This document shows, piece after piece, positions 28,054 to 37,964 of a stretch of 64,000 nt of DNA. Position 1 is the first letter of the stretch. Each line of letters starts with the position of its first letter. The stretch lies in NCBI RefSeq assembly GCF_014859555.1, contig NZ_JACUTY010000002.1, forward strand, positions 17,966 through 81,965, in the 5' to 3' direction. Under the pieces are notes generated by a model, which worked only from the letters and a program-made list of their open reading frames with translations, had not been told where the DNA came from and searched no databases. The position numbers and the translations under genes are program-made. The DNA comes from Thiomicrospira sp. (GTDB taxonomy: Bacteria; Pseudomonadota; Gammaproteobacteria; Thiomicrospirales; Thiomicrospiraceae).

Positions 28054-30045
28054 TTAAGCGATTATTGCTTCAGCTTTTGCGACAACGTTTTCAACGGTGA
28101 AACCAAACTCTTTAAATAGCTCACCGGCTGGCGCAGACTCACCGAAGGTGTCGATGCCGACAACATCGCCCTCTAGGCCAACATACTTACGCCAAAAATC
28201 CGTTACACCCGCTTCTACTGCCAAGCGTGGTACACCTGGAATCAAGACCGAATCTTTGTAAGCTTGGTCTTGCATATCAAACATATCTGGACAAGGCATA
28301 GATACAACACGTACTTTTTTGCCTTTCGCTGTAATAGCGTCAGCCGCCTTAACAGCAAGCTCAACTTCAGAACCTGTTGCGATAATGATCAATTGCGCAC
28401 CAGCTGCATCTTTAAGGACATAGCCGCCTTTCTCAATCATTTTAACTTGCTCAGGAGTACGCTCCATTGGCGCTAAGTTCTGACGCGAGAATACTAAGGC
28501 TGTTGGTGCATTACTGCGCATCATCGCTACTTTCCAAGACACCGCTGACTCAATGGCATCACAACCACGCCAGGTTTGGAAATTTGGAATCATACGCATG
28601 GTCGCAATTTGTTCAACTGGCTGATGCGTTGGACCATCTTCACCTAGACCGATTGAATCATGGGTGTAAACATAGATGGTGCCGATTTTCATCAACGCTG
28701 ACATACGCAATGCATTGCGCATGAATTCCATGAACATTAAGAAAGTCGCGCCATAAACTTTAAACCCGCCATGTAGAACCATACCGTTCATCATGTGTGC
28801 CATACCAAACTCACGCACACCCCAAGAGATGTAGTTACCGTCGGCGTTGTTTTTGTTTACTTTAACCGTGCCTGACCAGTTGGTTAGGTTTGAACCGGTT
28901 AAGTCCGCTGAACCACCAAACATTTCTGGCAATAATGGCCCCATAGCTTCAATTGCATTTTGCGATGCTTTACGTGACGCAATGTTTGGCATTTCCGCTT
29001 GAGTTTTAGCAATGAACTTATCCATTTCAACTTCAAAGTTCGCTGGCAACTCACCCGACATACGACGTTTGAATTCTTTTGCTAAATCAGGATAGTTTTT
29101 CGCATAGTCTTCAAACAATGTATTCCACTCAGCTTCTTCATCCGCTCCTTTCTTGGTGTGATCCCATCCATCATAGATATCTTGTGGGATAACGAACGGC
29201 TCGTGCTTCCAACCTAGGTTTTCACGGGTTAGCGCGATTTCTTGATCACCTAATGGTGCACCGTGACAGTCGTGTGTACCGCAAAGGTTTGGCGAACCGA
29301 AGCCGATCGTGGTTTTAGTACAAATTAAAGTTGGCTTGTCTTGGATAGACTTAGCTTCATGGATAGCGGCATCAATGGCATCGGCATTGTGACCATCTAC
29401 ACCACGGATAACGTGCCAGCCATAAGACTCGAAACGACCCGCAACATCTTGCTCCATCCACTCATCAATGTGACCGTCAATTGAGATATTGTTGTCATCC
29501 CAGAAAGCGACCAACTTACCAAGACCTAACGCACCCGCCATGGCACAAGATTCGTGTGACAAACCTTCCATCAAACAACCATCGCCCATAAAGGCATAAG
29601 TATGGTGGTTTACAATTGCGTGTCCTGGACGGTTAAACTGCGCCGCTAACGTGCGTTCTGCAATCGCCATACCTACTGCGTTAGTAATGCCTTGGCCTAA
29701 TGGCCCCGTGGTGGTTTCGATACCATCCGCATAACCATACTCTGGGTGACCAGCGGTTTTGGCATGCAACTGACGGAACTGTTTGATATCTTCCATACCC
29801 AAGTCAAAACCAGTTAAATGCAGTAGAGAGTAGATCAGCATTGAGCCATGACCATTTGACAATACAAAACGGTCACGATCTGCCCATTTGGCATTTTTTG
29901 GGTTGTATTTCATGTGGCCATTCCACAGTACTTCTGCAATATCAGCCATGCCCATAGGCGCGCCTGGGTGACCTGACTTGGCTTTTTGTACGGCATCCAT
30001 ACTTAACGCACGAATTGCGTTAGCTAAATCTCTACGAGTTGGCAT
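28054..30045 (-). CDS. tkt: transketolase
   Basis: A 663-aa thiamine-diphosphate enzyme that moves two-carbon units in the regeneration phase of the Calvin cycle. Seen: [18 protein letters not shown] (24-41), TPP motif MGDGCLMEG through DNNISIDG, and the pyrimidine-domain block [19 protein letters not shown]. Start ATG follows GAGGA. First gene of the operon, with about 209 bp upstream as leader. Confidence 0.96.
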   Translation of the reverse strand: MPTRRDLANAIRALSMDAVQKAKSGHPGAPMGMADIAEVLWNGHMKYNPKNAKWADRDRFVLSNGHGSMLIYSLLHLTGFDLGMEDIKQFRQLHAKTAGHPEYGYADGIETTTGPLGQGITNAVGMAIAERTLAAQFNRPGHAIVNHHTYAFMGDGCLMEGLSHESCAMAGALGLGKLVAFWDDNNISIDGHIDEWMEQDVAGRFESYGWHVIRGVDGHNADAIDAAIHEAKSIQDKPTLICTKTTIGFGSPNLCGTHDCHGAPLGDQEIALTRENLGWKHEPFVIPQDIYDGWDHTKKGADEEAEWNTLFEDYAKNYPDLAKEFKRRMSGELPANFEVEMDKFIAKTQAEMPNIASRKASQNAIEAMGPLLPEMFGGSADLTGSNLTNWSGTVKVNKNNADGNYISWGVREFGMAHMMNGMVLHGGFKVYGATFLMFMEFMRNALRMSALMKIGTIYVYTHDSIGLGEDGPTHQPVEQIATMRMIPNFQTWRGCDAIESAVSWKVAMMRSNAPTALVFSRQNLAPMERTPEQVKMIEKGGYVLKDAAGAQLIIIATGSEVELAVKAADAITAKGKKVRVVSMPCPDMFDMQDQAYKDSVLIPGVPRLAVEAGVTDFWRKYVGLEGDVVGIDTFGESAPAGELFKEFGFTVENVVAKAEAIIA

Positions 30046-30254
30046 ATCAACGTCCTCAATTTTGAAAAAAATTCGGGTGTTCTAGAAGTTTCGGCGTTGC
30101 ACACAGCCTTATCCAGAATAAACTTAATCTGCTATTCTCGCTTAAAAACAAGAATTCTTCAACAAAAATGCGAATCTTGCAAAAAGATTGCATGTCTTTT
30201 TTAGGCCAATAAAACTCGAATCACGCCCAACTGACGGGGCTTTAGTAGCGCCTT
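30046..30254 (-). promoter_or_regulatory. leader region of the Calvin-cycle operon
   Basis: Non-coding 209 bp between the RND pump gene and tkt. It must hold the tkt promoter and possibly a CbbR site, but no confident boxes or dyad were found. Confidence 0.4.
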
Positions 30255-33200
30255 TTAATTCGCTCGAAGCGTTTGAATTTTATAAGAAATTTTTGTGCTT
30301 GCACTCTCATATAGTGATAACAAAGCCGGAATCACCAGCAAAATAAGCACGGTGGCAAACATTAAACCAAATGCAATCGAAATCGCCATCGGAATCAAAA
30401 ACTGCGCTTGTAATGAGGTTTCAAACAGCAATGGTGTCAGTCCGGCAATGGTGGTTAAAGACGTCACCAATACCGCCCTTAAGCGTTGTACCGAGGCTTC
30501 TTCAAGGGCCTCATTTACATTCAGACCTTCTTCACGCAAACGTTTATAAAAACTCACTAAAATAATTGAGTTGTTCACCACAATGCCCGCCAGTCCGAAA
30601 AAGCCGAACATGGACAAGATGGTCAAACTCACCCCCATAACATAATGACCTAGAATCGCGCCAATTAAACCCAGCGGAATCGCCATCATCACAATTAGCG
30701 GCCAGCCATAAGACTCAAACACCCAAGCTAAAATTAAATAAATCAAAGCCATACCAATAAATAAACCCAGCATCATGTCGCCAAAAGTTTTTTGCTGATT
30801 TTTGGCCGTGCCTTCCAAGCTATAACGCACGCCATATTCCTGCATAATCTGGGGGAGCACATCCTGCTCCAAGTCAGCCAGAATTCGATTTGCGCTGTTT
30901 AGGCTCCGATCCACATCGCCCAGCACAGTTACGGCTAGTTTGCCGTTAAAATGTCGCATCACATCAAAACCTTGCTGGGTTTGCCAGCTCACGATATTGC
31001 CCAACGGCACGCGCTCGCCAGATGGGCTGATCAGTTGCTTGGCATTCAATACCGCGAGCTGCTCTTGCTGATTACGAGGCAACATAACCCTAACTTCAAT
31101 TTCGTCTTCACCCAGTGTATAAATTTGCGAAAGTTGGCCAGAAAAAGCCGAACTCAGTTGCGCGCCCACCGATTGATAAGAAAAACCCATGGCTTGCGCG
31201 ATCGGTGTCAGTTTAAACACCATTTGCTCGCGCCCATAAGGTAAATCATCCGACAAACCACTGACTCCTTCAATGTCATCTAATACTTGCTGTAAGTCTA
31301 GCGAGGCCTGTTTGAGATTTTGCGGTGACCCGCCGGTAAATTGAATTTGAATATCGCGACCCGGTGGCCCACCTACTTGCGATACTACATTAAAATTTTC
31401 TAGCCCAGGCATCGGGTCGATTTTTGCCGTCCAGCTCCGAATAAACTCGGCATTACGCGTATGTCGGCGATCCGGATCGAGCAGCTCAACATTGATCGTG
31501 CCATACACCGCACCCGATGAACCCGATCCTTGGTTATAAGCCACCACCGCGGTTTGAATAATACCGGGCTCCAGTTCTTGCTCGGTTTGTCGTAGAGCGG
31601 TATAAACCTGATCAACAAACTGCGCGGTAACCGTTTCCGGGGTGCCGGATACAAATTGAATCGAAGCATTAATTTTGTCGGCTTCAGGTGAGGGGAAAAA
31701 CGTAAACCCCATACGCCCACCGGCGATCAATCCAATTGTTACCACAATCAAGCCTAATGCCATTGCCAGCACCGTGGCACGGCTTTGCAGTACCCAACGA
31801 ATCACTTGGCGAAACTGAACCTGTCTAAAATGGTTAAACGCATTATCCCAACGCTCACGCAGCTGGTTGGTTTTCAAGGGTTTGCCATGCCGTAACCCAA
31901 AACGTAAATGCCCAGGAAGCACTAAGAAACACTGAATCAATGAGACCAAAATAACCGATACAATCACCATCGGAATCGCAAATAAAATCGCACCGATTTC
32001 CGCGCCAATCATCATCAAGGGTAAAAAGGCCGCAATGGTGGTCAGAGAGGAGGCCATGACTGGCGTAAACATTCGGTGCGCGCCGCCTTCAGCGGCTTCG
32101 GCCGATGACTCGCCTTGTTCATAGTGGGTCAAGGTGTCTTCCCCCACTACTATCGCATCATCGACAATGATCCCCAGTGCCATTATCAAGGCAAACAAAC
32201 TCATCATATTAATGCTGCCGCCGGCTAAATAAAGCACCATTAAGGTTGTCATAAACGAGACCGGAATCCCCAACGCCACCCAAAAAGCGACTCGGCCATT
32301 TAAGAAAACATACAAAATGAGCAATACCAAAACTAAACCGCCCAAACCATTATTAACTAATAACATGATGCGTTCTTTGACCAGTGACCAGGTTTCATCA
32401 TAAACCCTAAGATCAATGCCTGCAGGCAAACTCGGCTCCACTTCCGCCAACCAGTCTTGCATAATCCGCGAAGACACCAAAGTATCGCCCGATTCAGCAC
32501 GTTGCAACGCCATCTCAATCGCGGGACGACCTTCAACCACCAAATAGCTGGCATCGCGAACCGGCCTTAAAGTGACTTCAGCCAACTCACCCAGCTCAAG
32601 ATACTCAGTATCACCGACACGTAATGGCAATTCTCGAAAGCCTTGTTCGCTGCGACGCTGTTCAATCGCACGCAAATCTCTCGCGGTGTCTTGATCGCCA
32701 AACCGACCCGCTGGCACATCTTGACTCAGCTTATTTATTTGGCTCGCGATTTGATCAAAGTTTAGGTCATACTGCGCCATGGAAGCCATGCTCATCTCAA
32801 TCGCCATTTCTTCTAATGGGCGACCGCGAAACTCGATTTTGTCGATACCCATATCTAACAATGCACGTTCGTAGTCTCGCACCAAATAACGTAAGCGATC
32901 TTCTTCACCCTGCTGCCCCATTACCAGCACTTTCGCTACTGGCTCGTAACGGATAATACGCTCAACAACGGGGGTTTGAATATCCTGAGGTAGGTTGCGC
33001 AATTCAGATACACGCTGGCGCACTTGATCCACCGCTTCAATCATATCGGTGCCTTCAACATATTTGAGCGTCACCACAGACACTCCCAATGATGAAGTTG
33101 AGGTCATTTCATCCAGGTTTTCAACATTACGCAATACACGCTCGATTGGATCGGTGACGCTTTTTTCGACATCTTGCGCATTTGCGCCCGGCCACACCAC

Positions 33201-33371
33201 CCGAACCTGAGCATAATCAAGATTAAAGCTAGGGAAAAATTGTACATTTAACTTCATTAACGCCACGATCCCTAACAGAATCATTAAAGCCATCAATAAG
33301 TTAGACGCGACTTTATGGCGGACAAAAACGCCTATCAGCCCATAAGAAGTGGGTTTGCTCGTCGGTTTCAT
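30255..33371 (-). CDS. RND-family efflux transporter permease (HAE1/AcrB-like)
   Basis: A 1038-aa inner-membrane proton-driven pump. N-terminal helix followed by a large periplasmic porter loop (about 45-335), the proton-relay pair Asp404-Asp405 in GIIVDDAIVVGED, then a second loop and helix set, the usual RND duplication. Length is normal. It overlaps the adaptor gene by four bases (ATGA). No outer-membrane TolC-like gene is adjacent. Substrate unknown; it resembles drug-type rather than heavy-metal RND pumps, moderately sure. Confidence 0.9.
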   Translation of the reverse strand: MKPTSKPTSYGLIGVFVRHKVASNLLMALMILLGIVALMKLNVQFFPSFNLDYAQVRVVWPGANAQDVEKSVTDPIERVLRNVENLDEMTSTSSLGVSVVTLKYVEGTDMIEAVDQVRQRVSELRNLPQDIQTPVVERIIRYEPVAKVLVMGQQGEEDRLRYLVRDYERALLDMGIDKIEFRGRPLEEMAIEMSMASMAQYDLNFDQIASQINKLSQDVPAGRFGDQDTARDLRAIEQRRSEQGFRELPLRVGDTEYLELGELAEVTLRPVRDASYLVVEGRPAIEMALQRAESGDTLVSSRIMQDWLAEVEPSLPAGIDLRVYDETWSLVKERIMLLVNNGLGGLVLVLLILYVFLNGRVAFWVALGIPVSFMTTLMVLYLAGGSINMMSLFALIMALGIIVDDAIVVGEDTLTHYEQGESSAEAAEGGAHRMFTPVMASSLTTIAAFLPLMMIGAEIGAILFAIPMVIVSVILVSLIQCFLVLPGHLRFGLRHGKPLKTNQLRERWDNAFNHFRQVQFRQVIRWVLQSRATVLAMALGLIVVTIGLIAGGRMGFTFFPSPEADKINASIQFVSGTPETVTAQFVDQVYTALRQTEQELEPGIIQTAVVAYNQGSGSSGAVYGTINVELLDPDRRHTRNAEFIRSWTAKIDPMPGLENFNVVSQVGGPPGRDIQIQFTGGSPQNLKQASLDLQQVLDDIEGVSGLSDDLPYGREQMVFKLTPIAQAMGFSYQSVGAQLSSAFSGQLSQIYTLGEDEIEVRVMLPRNQQEQLAVLNAKQLISPSGERVPLGNIVSWQTQQGFDVMRHFNGKLAVTVLGDVDRSLNSANRILADLEQDVLPQIMQEYGVRYSLEGTAKNQQKTFGDMMLGLFIGMALIYLILAWVFESYGWPLIVMMAIPLGLIGAILGHYVMGVSLTILSMFGFFGLAGIVVNNSIILVSFYKRLREEGLNVNEALEEASVQRLRAVLVTSLTTIAGLTPLLFETSLQAQFLIPMAISIAFGLMFATVLILLVIPALLSLYESASTKISYKIQTLRAN

Positions 33372-34627
33372 CGACGGCCTCGCGTTCCATTAAAGGTTTG
33401 CGGCGTCACCAATAACCCAGAAATCGCGTTAGGTAAATGCGTGACACTTAATTGGTCACCTTCCACTAACTCGCCTTCAATTAAAGCCCAACGTACATTA
33501 TCCAATTCAACTTCGCCCACAACGGAAACAGCGCGTGCCACCAGCCGATCCTGTTCCACAACATAAACACGGTCACTACTATATAACGCACTGTAAGGCA
33601 CCGCAAAACCCTGTCGTAAAATTGGCATTTCCAGCACAATTTCTAACACATCTCCTGGACGCAAATGGCGTAGCTCGGCTGGCACTTGAAAGAAGCTATC
33701 CAAACCTGAACTGGTCGCTTCGCCAGCCAAGCGTACTAACGGCAAAGCGGTTTGTTCACCCGTCGCCCGATACCAGGCCTGGATGGGCTGATTTTGATCT
33801 AAGGCTTGCTGAATTTTTAAGCGTGTTTTAGCTGGTAACTTAGCGCGTAACTCCAGTGAATCCAGCGGGTAATATTCAACTAATAAGCTATTAGCATTGA
33901 CTTGGTCACCCTCTGCTACCGCTACCTGAAGCACTCGACCCGCGACTTTGGCTTTGACATGTGAACGCTCTACGTTCAGTTTCGTGCGGTTAAGATTGGC
34001 AAAAGATCGATCTAAACGTGCTTGAAGTTGTTTTAGCTTAACCGTTTGCTGATCGACGATTAAACGTGCGTTCATCAAGGCTAACGCTTGTCGTGCTAAC
34101 GCGTCACGCGCTTGATCCACACTTGATTCAGCGGCTAAGTCGCGCGCAACTAACTGTTGATTTCTGGCCAGGTCGGATTGTTTGATTTTATATAACGCTT
34201 GCTCTTGCTCCAAGCGTTTACGTTCGGTCTTTTGGGCTTGCTGTTCGGCATCAAAAGCCGCCTGCGCTTCATCAAATTCAGCTTGTGCGGTTTGTAAGGT
34301 CAGATTGACCTCTAACGGGTTAAGTTGTAATAACGTATCGCCTGCCATAAACAAGGCGCCTTCTTTGAAAGGCAAACGTTTGACTTCTGCGGATAAAGGC
34401 GCCACGAGTTTGATACGCTGATTCGATTCGACCCGAGCGTATAAGGTATGATGCGGATTCCAATCTTGCTGGCTCAAACTCATGACCTCGACTCCCCAAG
34501 CGCGCTCGCTGATTTCAGTAGCGGGGGCTTGGGGTTTGGTCGCTTTCAAATATTGAAATACGGCGATCGACAACAACATAATCAACAACGGCCAAAGCCA
34601 AACTTTGATTTTATGCGACACTGACAT
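33368..34627 (-). CDS. RND efflux periplasmic adaptor (membrane fusion protein)
   Basis: A 419-aa adaptor with an N-terminal membrane anchor (WLWPLLIMLLSIAVFQYL), a lipoyl half-motif, a long coiled-coil hairpin rich in Gln, Glu and Ala (about 90-200) and a beta-barrel domain (ARVLQVAVAEGDQVNANSLL). The start is the ATG at 34627 with AAAGGA; the upstream TTG lacks one. Partner of the pump that overlaps its stop codon. Confidence 0.88.
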   Translation of the reverse strand: MSVSHKIKVWLWPLLIMLLSIAVFQYLKATKPQAPATEISERAWGVEVMSLSQQDWNPHHTLYARVESNQRIKLVAPLSAEVKRLPFKEGALFMAGDTLLQLNPLEVNLTLQTAQAEFDEAQAAFDAEQQAQKTERKRLEQEQALYKIKQSDLARNQQLVARDLAAESSVDQARDALARQALALMNARLIVDQQTVKLKQLQARLDRSFANLNRTKLNVERSHVKAKVAGRVLQVAVAEGDQVNANSLLVEYYPLDSLELRAKLPAKTRLKIQQALDQNQPIQAWYRATGEQTALPLVRLAGEATSSGLDSFFQVPAELRHLRPGDVLEIVLEMPILRQGFAVPYSALYSSDRVYVVEQDRLVARAVSVVGEVELDNVRWALIEGELVEGDQLSVTHLPNAISGLLVTPQTFNGTRGRR

Positions 34628-34697
34628 TGGGATTCCTTTGCTTAAAAGCAATAGATGAACAACGTTAAATCAACACCGCAGAACCATCACATAAACC

Positions 34698-34709
34698 ACC
34701 AGGCCTGGT
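34698..34709. repeat. palindrome ACCAGGCCTGGT, copy 11
   Basis: Intergenic, extended to a 20-bp perfect dyad AACCACCAGGCCTGGTGGTT (34694-34713) that reaches the last bases of the fieF-like stop codon. Probable transcript end. It is the last copy before the 21-kb stretch without any. Confidence 0.9.
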
Positions 34710-34711
34710 GG

Positions 34712-35611
34712 TTATGAGCTTCCCCATTGATGATGCTCTGGATCCGAACGTAAACTCACTGGTTCTTGATGAATCAATACATCGGCTTGTGGAAACGCCT
34801 CTTGAATCCGCTCAGTGACCTCTTCCGCAATGCGGTGTGCTTTCACTAAAGGCATTCGATCATCTAACTCTAAATCCACTTGAATAAACATATTCGGCCC
34901 GGATCGATAGGTACGCAAGTCATTAAAGCCTTCCACGTCTCGATGAGACAAAATAATTTTCTGAATTTTCTCACGCATTGCACTCGGCAATTCAATGTCT
35001 AACAATTGATTAGCCGATTCTTTAGCCAGCTTTAAGGCACTCCAACCGATAAATACCGCAATAAATATCGCTAATACCGCATCGACCCACTCAAACCGCC
35101 ACAAAGTCACGATTAAACCGACCGCCACCAAAGCATTGGCGGCAATATCGGTTATGTAATGTAGCGAGTCGGACTTAATCGCAGTGGACTGAGTTTGACG
35201 AACCACATAACGCTGAAACAATACCAGGGCACTAGTTAACAGCATCGAAAATACCATAATCCAAATACCAAGCGCTACCTGCTGAATACTTTCCGGATTA
35301 ATTAAACGACCTATCGCATACACCAGCAAATAAAAAGCTGAACCGGCGATAAAAACACTTTGCGCCAAAGCGGCTAAAGGCTCGGCTTTGCCATGCCCAA
35401 AACGGTGTTCAGAGTCGGCGGGCACTTGAGCCAAACGCACCGCAAATAAAATCATCACCGAGGCCACCACATCCAAAGCTGAGTCCAGTAACGAAGCCAA
35501 AATACTCACCGAACCGGTCAGCCACCAACCAGCAAATTTAACCACAATCAGGGTTAAAGCTACACTAACTGACGCGTAAGTGGCTAAGCGCGTTAAACGT
35601 CGACTATCCAC
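34712..35611 (-). CDS. fieF: cation diffusion facilitator, FieF-like
   Basis: A 299-aa CDF transporter exporting Zn2+ or Fe2+ in exchange for protons. Six membrane helices; the transport site is seen as Asp-x3-Asp in SLLDSALD and His-x3-Asp in SLHYITD, and HGKAEPLAAL follows helix 3. The C-terminal cytoplasmic domain (from about 205) has the metal-binding ferredoxin-like fold. It overlaps the cca gene by eight bases. Metal specificity cannot be fixed from sequence. Confidence 0.85.
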   Translation of the reverse strand: MDSRRLTRLATYASVSVALTLIVVKFAGWWLTGSVSILASLLDSALDVVASVMILFAVRLAQVPADSEHRFGHGKAEPLAALAQSVFIAGSAFYLLVYAIGRLINPESIQQVALGIWIMVFSMLLTSALVLFQRYVVRQTQSTAIKSDSLHYITDIAANALVAVGLIVTLWRFEWVDAVLAIFIAVFIGWSALKLAKESANQLLDIELPSAMREKIQKIILSHRDVEGFNDLRTYRSGPNMFIQVDLELDDRMPLVKAHRIAEEVTERIQEAFPQADVLIHQEPVSLRSDPEHHQWGSS

Positions 35612-36863
35612 GGGACTCCACCGAGTTTTTAGTGCTGATTAAATGGGTTTTGTAATTATCGAGCCTTGCTAAACGTTGCTGATCAATCGCCTGACCCATT
35701 TTTTCTCCCATTAAGCCACTATCGGCTAAGGCTTTCGCATCCACTTGACGACAAGCCTCAAGCGCGCCAAGCCAGAAAGCTTTTTGCTTATATTCTTCCG
35801 TTTCAAAACCCAAACGTCCGTGGTGATCGGCTTCACACACGGTTAATAATTGTTCAAAACGCTCCGGTTGACGCATCGCGTCACAGCCTTTGATAACTTT
35901 AAGCATATCTTTTGGCGCCATATCTAAGCCACCGCGATGAATCCAGCCATGCCACTCGGTAGCACGTAACGCCAATTGGAGAGTCGACTTAGGAACTGGA
36001 TAAATTTGTGCCCAGCGACTAATTAATGATGTGCCGGCTTGCTCATGCCCCGGGTGTTTAGGCCAAAAACTAGCGTGCGTTAAGCTTTTGCCTAAATCAT
36101 GCACCAAGGCCGCAAAGCGAATATCTAACGAATTCGATAATTTGGCCGCCGCATCCAATACCATCATAGTATGCGTACCGGCATCGCCTTCCGGGTGTTG
36201 TACCGGTGATTGCGGCACCTCAAACATTTTATCTAATTCAGGAAATAACACACTTAACGCACCGACTTCACGCAGACACTCAAAAAATAAGCGGGGACGT
36301 TTGGTTAACAAAGCTTTGGATACTTCCAGCCAAACTCGATCAGGTACTAAATCATCCAATTCACCTTGAGCCGACATTTCGCACAACAAAACTCGCGTTT
36401 CATCGGCCAATTGAAAATCGAAATCCGCTAATTGTGCCCGGAAACGAGCCACTCTTAACACCCTCAACGGATCTTCGGTAAAAGCCGGCGATACATGACG
36501 TAATACACGAGCGTGAACATCTTGCTCGCCACCGTAAGGATCAATCAAACGACCGGACTGAGTCATCGCCATCGCGTTAATCGTCAAATCCCGGCGCATT
36601 AAGTCTTCTTCGAGCGTGACTTCTGGCGAGGCATTAACTTCAAACCCATGGTAACCATGACCCGATTTACGCTCGGTACGGGCTAGTGCATATTCTTCCT
36701 GGGTTTCTGGGTGTAAAAATACCGGAAAATCGACACCGACTTGCTTACAACCCAACGCCAACATTTTTTCAGGCGTAGCACCCACCACTACCCAGTCACG
36801 ATCCTGAACAGGAATATGCAACATCCCATCCCTGACCGCTCCGCCAACTAGGTAGACTTGCAT
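35604..36863 (-). CDS. cca: multifunctional CCA-adding enzyme (tRNA nucleotidyltransferase)
   Basis: A 419-aa bacterial class II enzyme that builds or repairs the tRNA 3'-CCA end. Nucleotidyltransferase site: VGGAVRD (6-12) and the Asp pair in QDRDW (20-24), then RRDLTINAMA. The second half has an HD domain (ALVHDLGKSL), as in the E. coli type with phosphatase and phosphodiesterase activity. Starts two bases after the preceding stop codon, so it is in an operon with the NDUFA9-like gene and fieF. Confidence 0.93.
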   Translation of the reverse strand: MQVYLVGGAVRDGMLHIPVQDRDWVVVGATPEKMLALGCKQVGVDFPVFLHPETQEEYALARTERKSGHGYHGFEVNASPEVTLEEDLMRRDLTINAMAMTQSGRLIDPYGGEQDVHARVLRHVSPAFTEDPLRVLRVARFRAQLADFDFQLADETRVLLCEMSAQGELDDLVPDRVWLEVSKALLTKRPRLFFECLREVGALSVLFPELDKMFEVPQSPVQHPEGDAGTHTMMVLDAAAKLSNSLDIRFAALVHDLGKSLTHASFWPKHPGHEQAGTSLISRWAQIYPVPKSTLQLALRATEWHGWIHRGGLDMAPKDMLKVIKGCDAMRQPERFEQLLTVCEADHHGRLGFETEEYKQKAFWLGALEACRQVDAKALADSGLMGEKMGQAIDQQRLARLDNYKTHLISTKNSVESRG

Positions 36864-36865
36864 GT

Positions 36866-37840
36866 TTACTTAAACTCGCTTGAATTACGCCCAGCATGTT
36901 CACGAAAAAACTCATAACGTTGACGAATTTTATGCGGAACGATGTAACTTGATAATATACTTTCGATACTAGCTGGTTCAAATCCAAATTGACGTGAAAA
37001 ATCCTGCTGGCTAACCAGGTCAACCGCCAACTGTTTTTGCTGATAGGCATCTACTGTTTTGAAAGGCGCTAACCAGCCCAACCACAACATAAATTTTGCG
37101 TTCGCTTGGCACATAGGCAGCAATTTAGCCGATTCCAACCCCATAAAGCCACTCACCCATTCGGCCAAGTCCATTAACGTCATACGTTCTTCACCGGCCA
37201 GCTCAATTTTGGCATTAAAACAACTAGGGGTTTTAATCGCTACAACCAACGCTTGGGCAAAATCTTTAACCCAAAGTGGCTGAACTTGTTTTTCTGCGTT
37301 TGGAAGCATCATAAAAGTAGAACGTTCTAACTGCGCTTTGTATAGCCGCGTGGTGTTATCACCCTCACCAATTAGTAAGCCGGCTCGTAAAATGGAGGTT
37401 TTGCTGAAAGCCATGTTGTGAATAATGCTATCGGCTTCACCTAATACCCGCAACCAGTTAGATTTAGCTTGAGTTGCATTGGCACCGATTTGCGACAACT
37501 GAATTAAACGAGCCAAGCCGACCTGCTCGGCGGCTTTTTTGATGGCTTGGGTAACACTAACGAAATCGGCTTCTTCAACGGTTTCTGAACGATTACTTTG
37601 GTCTGCTAATAAATTAATGACCGTATCGTGACCTTTAAACAAAGATACTAATGCATCTACACTTTGTTTTTCAACACTCACCAACCGAACACCAGGAATT
37701 AAAGCTAACTCGCGATAACGCTCAACCCGACGCACCGCCACACTAACCTCATAGCCAGCCGCCGTTAAAGCCGAAATGGCCGCACGGCCTACAAAGCCCG
37801 CACCGCCTAACACACATACTTTTTTTCCCAACTTCATCAT
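36866..37840 (-). CDS. NDUFA9-like NAD(P)-binding SDR protein
   Basis: A 324-aa extended short-chain dehydrogenase-like protein of the complex I NDUFA9 subunit family. The Rossmann motif VLGGAGFVGR is at 10-19 and INLLADQS follows. The catalytic Tyr-x3-Lys is not evident, as is common in this family, so it may bind nucleotide without redox catalysis. In bacteria its role is unclear. It heads the cca-fieF unit. Confidence 0.78.
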   Translation of the reverse strand: MMKLGKKVCVLGGAGFVGRAAISALTAAGYEVSVAVRRVERYRELALIPGVRLVSVEKQSVDALVSLFKGHDTVINLLADQSNRSETVEEADFVSVTQAIKKAAEQVGLARLIQLSQIGANATQAKSNWLRVLGEADSIIHNMAFSKTSILRAGLLIGEGDNTTRLYKAQLERSTFMMLPNAEKQVQPLWVKDFAQALVVAIKTPSCFNAKIELAGEERMTLMDLAEWVSGFMGLESAKLLPMCQANAKFMLWLGWLAPFKTVDAYQQKQLAVDLVSQQDFSRQFGFEPASIESILSSYIVPHKIRQRYEFFREHAGRNSSEFK

Positions 37841-37964
37841 TCAATATTCTCTCTTATGTTCTGAACGGCCGAATTATTCAGCGTTAATCTATTCGAATAG
37901 GACGAAAGCACGCAATATTAAGGAAAAGTTCTAAACCGGTCAAGCAGCTCAGTCCGCTCAACCC